Source: Eubacterium sp.
Lineage (GTDB): Bacteria; Bacillota; Clostridia; Lachnospirales; Lachnospiraceae
Reading direction: 5' to 3'
DNA length: 35,759 nucleotides
Assembly (NCBI GenBank): GCA_017459345.1
Contig: JAFUDC010000045.1
Span: 1 to 35,759 of the forward strand
A program made the translations under genes and the position numbers. Below are positions 33,357 through 35,759 of this stretch, piece after piece. Below the pieces are notes generated by a model that saw nothing but the letters and a program-made list of their open reading frames with translations, was not told where the DNA came from and ran no database searches. How positions within the stretch are numbered: position 1 is the first letter of the stretch; each line of letters starts with the position of its first letter.

Positions 33357-33735
33357 GACAAGTTAACTTTTCATAATACCTGTGGCCAGATTAAGATAAA
33401 GGGAATCAGACAGGAAACCTGTCAGACCAGCCAGTATAATGGATTAGTACTTTAACAGTATGAATCATCCTTTAAAAAAGAGGTAGTCAGAGAGTTCCGG
33501 GAGATAAAAGTCCCTTCTTCATGCATTCTTTATCGTAGTTATACGATAATAATCACAACTCAGACCTTCTTTATCCACCCATAAGCTGCTGCAGGAGCCC
33601 AAAACTCATTTTTTATTTCATTTATAGTAGATAATATGATGCAAATCTTGTATTATTATCAACTTAAGTGGATAATAATACTGATTAAAGGTGGTCTTAT
33701 CTCCTTCTACTCCATGCGAACCTTTCCAAAGAGAA
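33357..33735. other. non-coding, AT-rich, palindrome-rich stretch
   Basis: No convincing gene is seen. It holds the hairpins GACAGG-AAA-CCTGTC (33409-33423), TTATCGTA-4-TACGATAA (33530-33549) and a 32-bp near-perfect palindrome at 33650-33681. None is followed by a good T-tract. Confidence 0.6.
33650..33681. repeat. 32-bp palindrome
   Basis: GTATTATTATC (33650-33660) and GATAATAATAC (33671-33681) are perfect inverted arms. The centre AACTTAAGTG is itself nearly palindromic, so 15 of 16 positions per arm match. Function unknown. Confidence 0.75.
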
Positions 33736-33777
33736 AAACAGTGGATACAATGCTCCAAAAGGGGCCATTATATCCAC
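33734..33777 (-). terminator. probable terminator of the aroK-aroE transcript
   Basis: On the minus strand GTGGATATAATG (33766-33777) pairs with CATTGTATCCAC (33741-33752) over 12 bp including one wobble, followed 2 nt later by five T (33734-33738). It lies 90 nt after the aroE stop, beyond the right arm of the inverted repeat. Confidence 0.65.
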
Positions 33778-33823
33778 TAGTTTCTAAAGTACAATCGTCG
33801 CTGACTGTCCGAATAAATCTCAT

Positions 33824-33870
33824 GCCTTGCCCAGCCGCTGCGCACTGGACTTATTCACTTATATAGTTAA
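33824..33870 (-). repeat. right arm of 47-bp inverted repeat, reaching the aroE stop codon
   Basis: This is the reverse complement of 32515-32561 with two differences. Its outer end supplies the TAA stop of aroE (33867-33869). Inside 33824 the similarity to the 284-bp element stops, so this may be a truncated second copy. Confidence 0.9.
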
Positions 33871-34742
33871 TTCGCTCCCTGGTATTCCTTCCACTCTTTT
33901 ACCGGGAAGTCCTTTCCTGTCCACAGCTTAAATGCTGCTACACCCTGCCAGAGCAGCATACCTTCTCCGCCGATCACCTTTGCGCAGCCTGCGGCCTTTG
34001 CCTCACGCATAAGGCGGGTTTCCTTCGGATTGTAAACTACGTCGCAAACTACCAGGTCTTCTCTGAAAAGACTGCTGTCTGTGATAAGTGTGCCGTCCTC
34101 ATGGGGTTTCATACCTACAGAGGTGCCGTTGACGAAAATATCCGCTTCCTTTACTGCTGTCTCAAAAACTTCCTTCTCATCCAGACAGTGTACTTCTATC
34201 TTACATTCCGGTTTTTTCTCAGCAAGTTTCGCCGCCGTTTCCCTGGCCCTGTCCAGAAATGGATCATTGCCATTAAAGATGGTCACAGCTTCTGCACCTT
34301 CAAAGGCACATTGCACCTGGATGGCGGTAGCCGCACCGCCGGCGCCGCAGACCAGGATTTTTTTGCCCTTCACATCCACGCCGTGGTCTCTTAAATTCAA
34401 CACAAAGCCGGTGCCATCCGTGATATATCCCTTCCATCTGCCGTTCTCATTCACAACGGTATTGCAGGCGCCGATGATTTCTGCCTCAGGAGAGATCTCA
34501 TCCACATTTTTTGCCACAATATTTTTGCAGGGCATTGTCACATTAAAGCCTTTGGCCCCCAGCAGCTTTAAGGCCTTCATGGCCTCCGGAGCCTGCTCCT
34601 CTGTAATATCAAAGGCCAGGTAGGCATAATCCAGACCATGATGGGCAAAGGCAAAATTGTGCATGGCCGGAGACCCGGAATGGCCAACCGGGGTTCCAAT
34701 CAGACATAATAATTGTGTCGTTCCCTTAATTCTTGCTTCCAT
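33867..34742 (-). CDS. aroE: shikimate 5-dehydrogenase
   Basis: AroE reduces 3-dehydroshikimate to shikimate with NADPH. The 291 residues show the shikimate site HSGSPAMHN (21-29), the catalytic Lys73 (GFNVTMPCKN) and Asp109 (YITDGTGF), the Rossmann loop GAGGAATAI (133-141) and NGTSVGM. The usual Arg after Asn in the NADP-phosphate loop (NRx) is Gly158 (IFNGNDPF), so cofactor preference is uncertain. The start lies 17 nt inside the end of the aroK fusion gene. The C-terminus ends at an inserted repeat, and the last residues may be altered. Confidence 0.93.
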   Translation of the reverse strand: MEARIKGTTQLLCLIGTPVGHSGSPAMHNFAFAHHGLDYAYLAFDITEEQAPEAMKALKLLGAKGFNVTMPCKNIVAKNVDEISPEAEIIGACNTVVNENGRWKGYITDGTGFVLNLRDHGVDVKGKKILVCGAGGAATAIQVQCAFEGAEAVTIFNGNDPFLDRARETAAKLAEKKPECKIEVHCLDEKEVFETAVKEADIFVNGTSVGMKPHEDGTLITDSSLFREDLVVCDVVYNPKETRLMREAKAAGCAKVIGGEGMLLWQGVAAFKLWTGKDFPVKEWKEYQGAN

Positions 34743-35526
34743 AAACTGCCGCCTCCTCTCTCAGTCTGCGGATCACTTCCTCACAGATCTCCGTCTCTGT
34801 CTTGCCATCCGTCTCAATGATAATATCCGCAGCAGCCTCATATTTTTCCCGGCGTTTCTCCATCAGCTCCTGAACGAAACCAACATTTTTATTATTCTCC
34901 AGGAGAGGTCTGCTGTGGTCATCCTTCAGTCTTTCCAAGATTGTCTCCGGTCTGGCGGTAAGAAGAACTACCTTCCCGTTTTTCTTCATCTCGGCAACAT
35001 TTCTCTCGCGTAATGGAACACCGCCGCCGCAGGAAATCACCGTATTGGTTCTTGACTGCATCTCAATCAGCAGGTTGGTCTCCGCATCGCGGAAGTATTC
35101 TTCTCCGTAAACCTCAAAGATTTCGGAAATCGTCATGCCCTCTCTCTCGGCAATAATTTGATCCATCTCCACCACCTTCATGGCAAAGGCATCCGACAGC
35201 TGGGTGGAGATTGTAGACTTACCTGCCCCCATAAATCCAATCAGTACAATATTATAATCAAAGAGCTTCCTGGCCTGAATCTTCTTGCTGTTTTTCAGGA
35301 CAGATCTAAATACCGCTTTTACTTCCTCGGCATGAGGCTTCCCTTCAAGGGAATCCGCCAACCACTTTCTCTGGCGGGCCTCCTGTTCCGGCTGCAGGAT
35401 ATCAATATCATTGCCTTCCTTATAGTTCATGATCTGCTCCACAATACGGTTGCGCATGAGCAGGGTATTCAGTAATATCTCATCGGTCTGCGCAAGATCA
35501 GCCCTTAATAATTCCAGTTCATCCAT
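34726..35526 (-). CDS. chorismate mutase-like domain fused to shikimate kinase
   Basis: Residues 1-85 form an AroQ-type chorismate mutase-like helical domain; residues 92-266 are shikimate kinase, which phosphorylates shikimate. The kinase has Walker A GFMGAGKST (97-105), Asp122 (VVEMDQ), Arg146 (FRDAE), the GGG loop (167-169) and SRPLL (205-209). In the mutase domain Arg8, Arg25, Lys36 and Glu49 align with E. coli catalytic Arg11, Arg28, Lys39 and Glu52, but Asp48 and Arg51 appear as Gln45 and Gln48. Mutase activity is therefore doubtful. It overlaps aroE by 17 nt and starts from the promoter at 35582-35610. Confidence 0.92.
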   Translation of the reverse strand: MDELELLRADLAQTDEILLNTLLMRNRIVEQIMNYKEGNDIDILQPEQEARQRKWLADSLEGKPHAEEVKAVFRSVLKNSKKIQARKLFDYNIVLIGFMGAGKSTISTQLSDAFAMKVVEMDQIIAEREGMTISEIFEVYGEEYFRDAETNLLIEMQSRTNTVISCGGGVPLRERNVAEMKKNGKVVLLTARPETILERLKDDHSRPLLENNKNVGFVQELMEKRREKYEAAADIIIETDGKTETEICEEVIRRLREEAAVYGSKN

Positions 35527-35581
35527 AAAAATAACCCTTTCTTTTCATTCATTGTTTGTCCACTTTAGCGCTTTAAAACAC

Positions 35582-35610
35582 AGTATAACACAAGGCTTTT
35601 TTATTGTACA
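35582..35610 (-). promoter_or_regulatory. promoter of the aroK fusion-aroE operon
   Basis: TGTACA (35605-35610), 17 nt and TATACT (35582-35587) lie on the minus strand, 56 nt before the start codon. Confidence 0.7.
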
Positions 35611-35627
35611 GAAAAAAAAATGTGGCT

Positions 35628-35654
35628 GGAGACAGGGGAGGGTTCTTTGTCTTC
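35628..35654 (+). repeat. REP-like imperfect hairpin
   Basis: GGAGACA (35628-35634) pairs with TGTCTTC (35648-35654) over 7 bp with one wobble, around GGGGAGGGTTCTT. From memory it resembles the GACAGGGGACGGTTC..TGTC repeats common in Clostridia near IS200-like transposase genes; I could not check this. Confidence 0.45.
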
Positions 35655-35759
35655 TATTAACGAAATGAAAATTAGTCAATTGCGAAACCCTCGTCCTGCT
35701 CATAAAATGGTTCCTAAAGTTGCACGTTTGAATGGACAGTTTCGAATAAATGTACGGCA
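35647..35759 (+). CDS. unidentified partial reading frame at right edge
   Basis: A frame open to the window end encodes MSSINEMKISQLRNPRPAHK and a further basic stretch, PKVARLNGQFRINVR, as far as visible. TTG at 35647 has GGAGG 5 nt upstream; ATG at 35665 and ATG at 35620 are alternatives. The codons (CGA, TTG, CCT, GTT) and low GC differ from the neighbouring housekeeping genes, and the protein is strongly basic. It could be the start of a mobile-element protein, but no family is recognised. Confidence 0.4.
   Translation, partial: MSSINEMKISQLRNPRPAHKMVPKVARLNGQFRINVR

Noticed and set aside
1-35759. CRISPR array, tRNA or rRNA genes
   Set aside because: No regularly spaced direct repeats, cloverleaf sequences or rRNA segments were seen on either strand.

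Overview
The window looks like chromosomal DNA from a low- to mid-GC Firmicute, most likely a Lachnospiraceae (Clostridium cluster XIVa) member. This rests on the family-level look of the proteins, the strong GGAGG ribosome binding sites, a tRNA-Phe T-box leader in front of pheST, and sigma-A promoters close to TTGACA-17-TATAAT. The species assignment is inference. Almost all genes are on the minus strand; the main exception is a plus-strand queuosine-precursor operon at about 7.5-10.2 kb.

Region by region (minus strand unless stated): a T-box-controlled pheS-pheT-queA operon (4.8 kb down to the left edge); ydcF-like and yihY-like membrane/envelope genes; a 6S RNA gene (about 6.54-6.78 kb) with its own promoter, terminator and rod fold; a DUF5662 gene; the plus-strand queD-queE-folE-queC operon behind a short leader with a terminator, an antiterminator and a candidate preQ1-type aptamer; an unusual HPr-like protein, an MBL-fold hydrolase and a CDF metal transporter; a stand-alone glpK; a six-gene operon built round the cyclic di-AMP synthase (two unknown membrane proteins, cdaA, cdaR, a TetR regulator, a SpoU-type rRNA methylase); argF-birA-(unknown)-coaX-dusB, then greA with a consensus promoter; an nfeD-SPFH-ltaS envelope operon; a tetrapyrrole block (hemB, a GNAT gene, a precorrin-2 dehydrogenase, and a fused CobQ-CobO gene); about 1.65 kb of gene-poor, repeat-rich DNA; an aroE / chorismate mutase-shikimate kinase pair; and, at the right edge, a REP-like hairpin with the start of an unidentified plus-strand reading frame.

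Functional links: queD/queE/folE/queC make preQ0 from GTP, and QueA (in the pheST operon) acts late in the same pathway on tRNA, so both ends of queuosine synthesis lie within 10 kb. HemB makes porphobilinogen, the SirC-like enzyme diverts precorrin-2 towards sirohydrochlorin or siroheme, and CobQ-CobO joins two consecutive cobalamin steps (corrinoid adenosylation and side-chain amidation) in one polypeptide.

The least ordinary parts are the fused CobQ-CobO protein; the 32.5-33.9 kb region, which is bounded by 47-bp inverted repeats, carries a 284-bp hairpin-rich MITE-like element and holds two convergent remnants of one small protein; the que leader; an HPr-like protein that keeps His15 and Ser46 but has Gly at position 17; and a chorismate mutase domain with Gln at two expected catalytic positions. 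All assignments come from reading the sequence without database searches.
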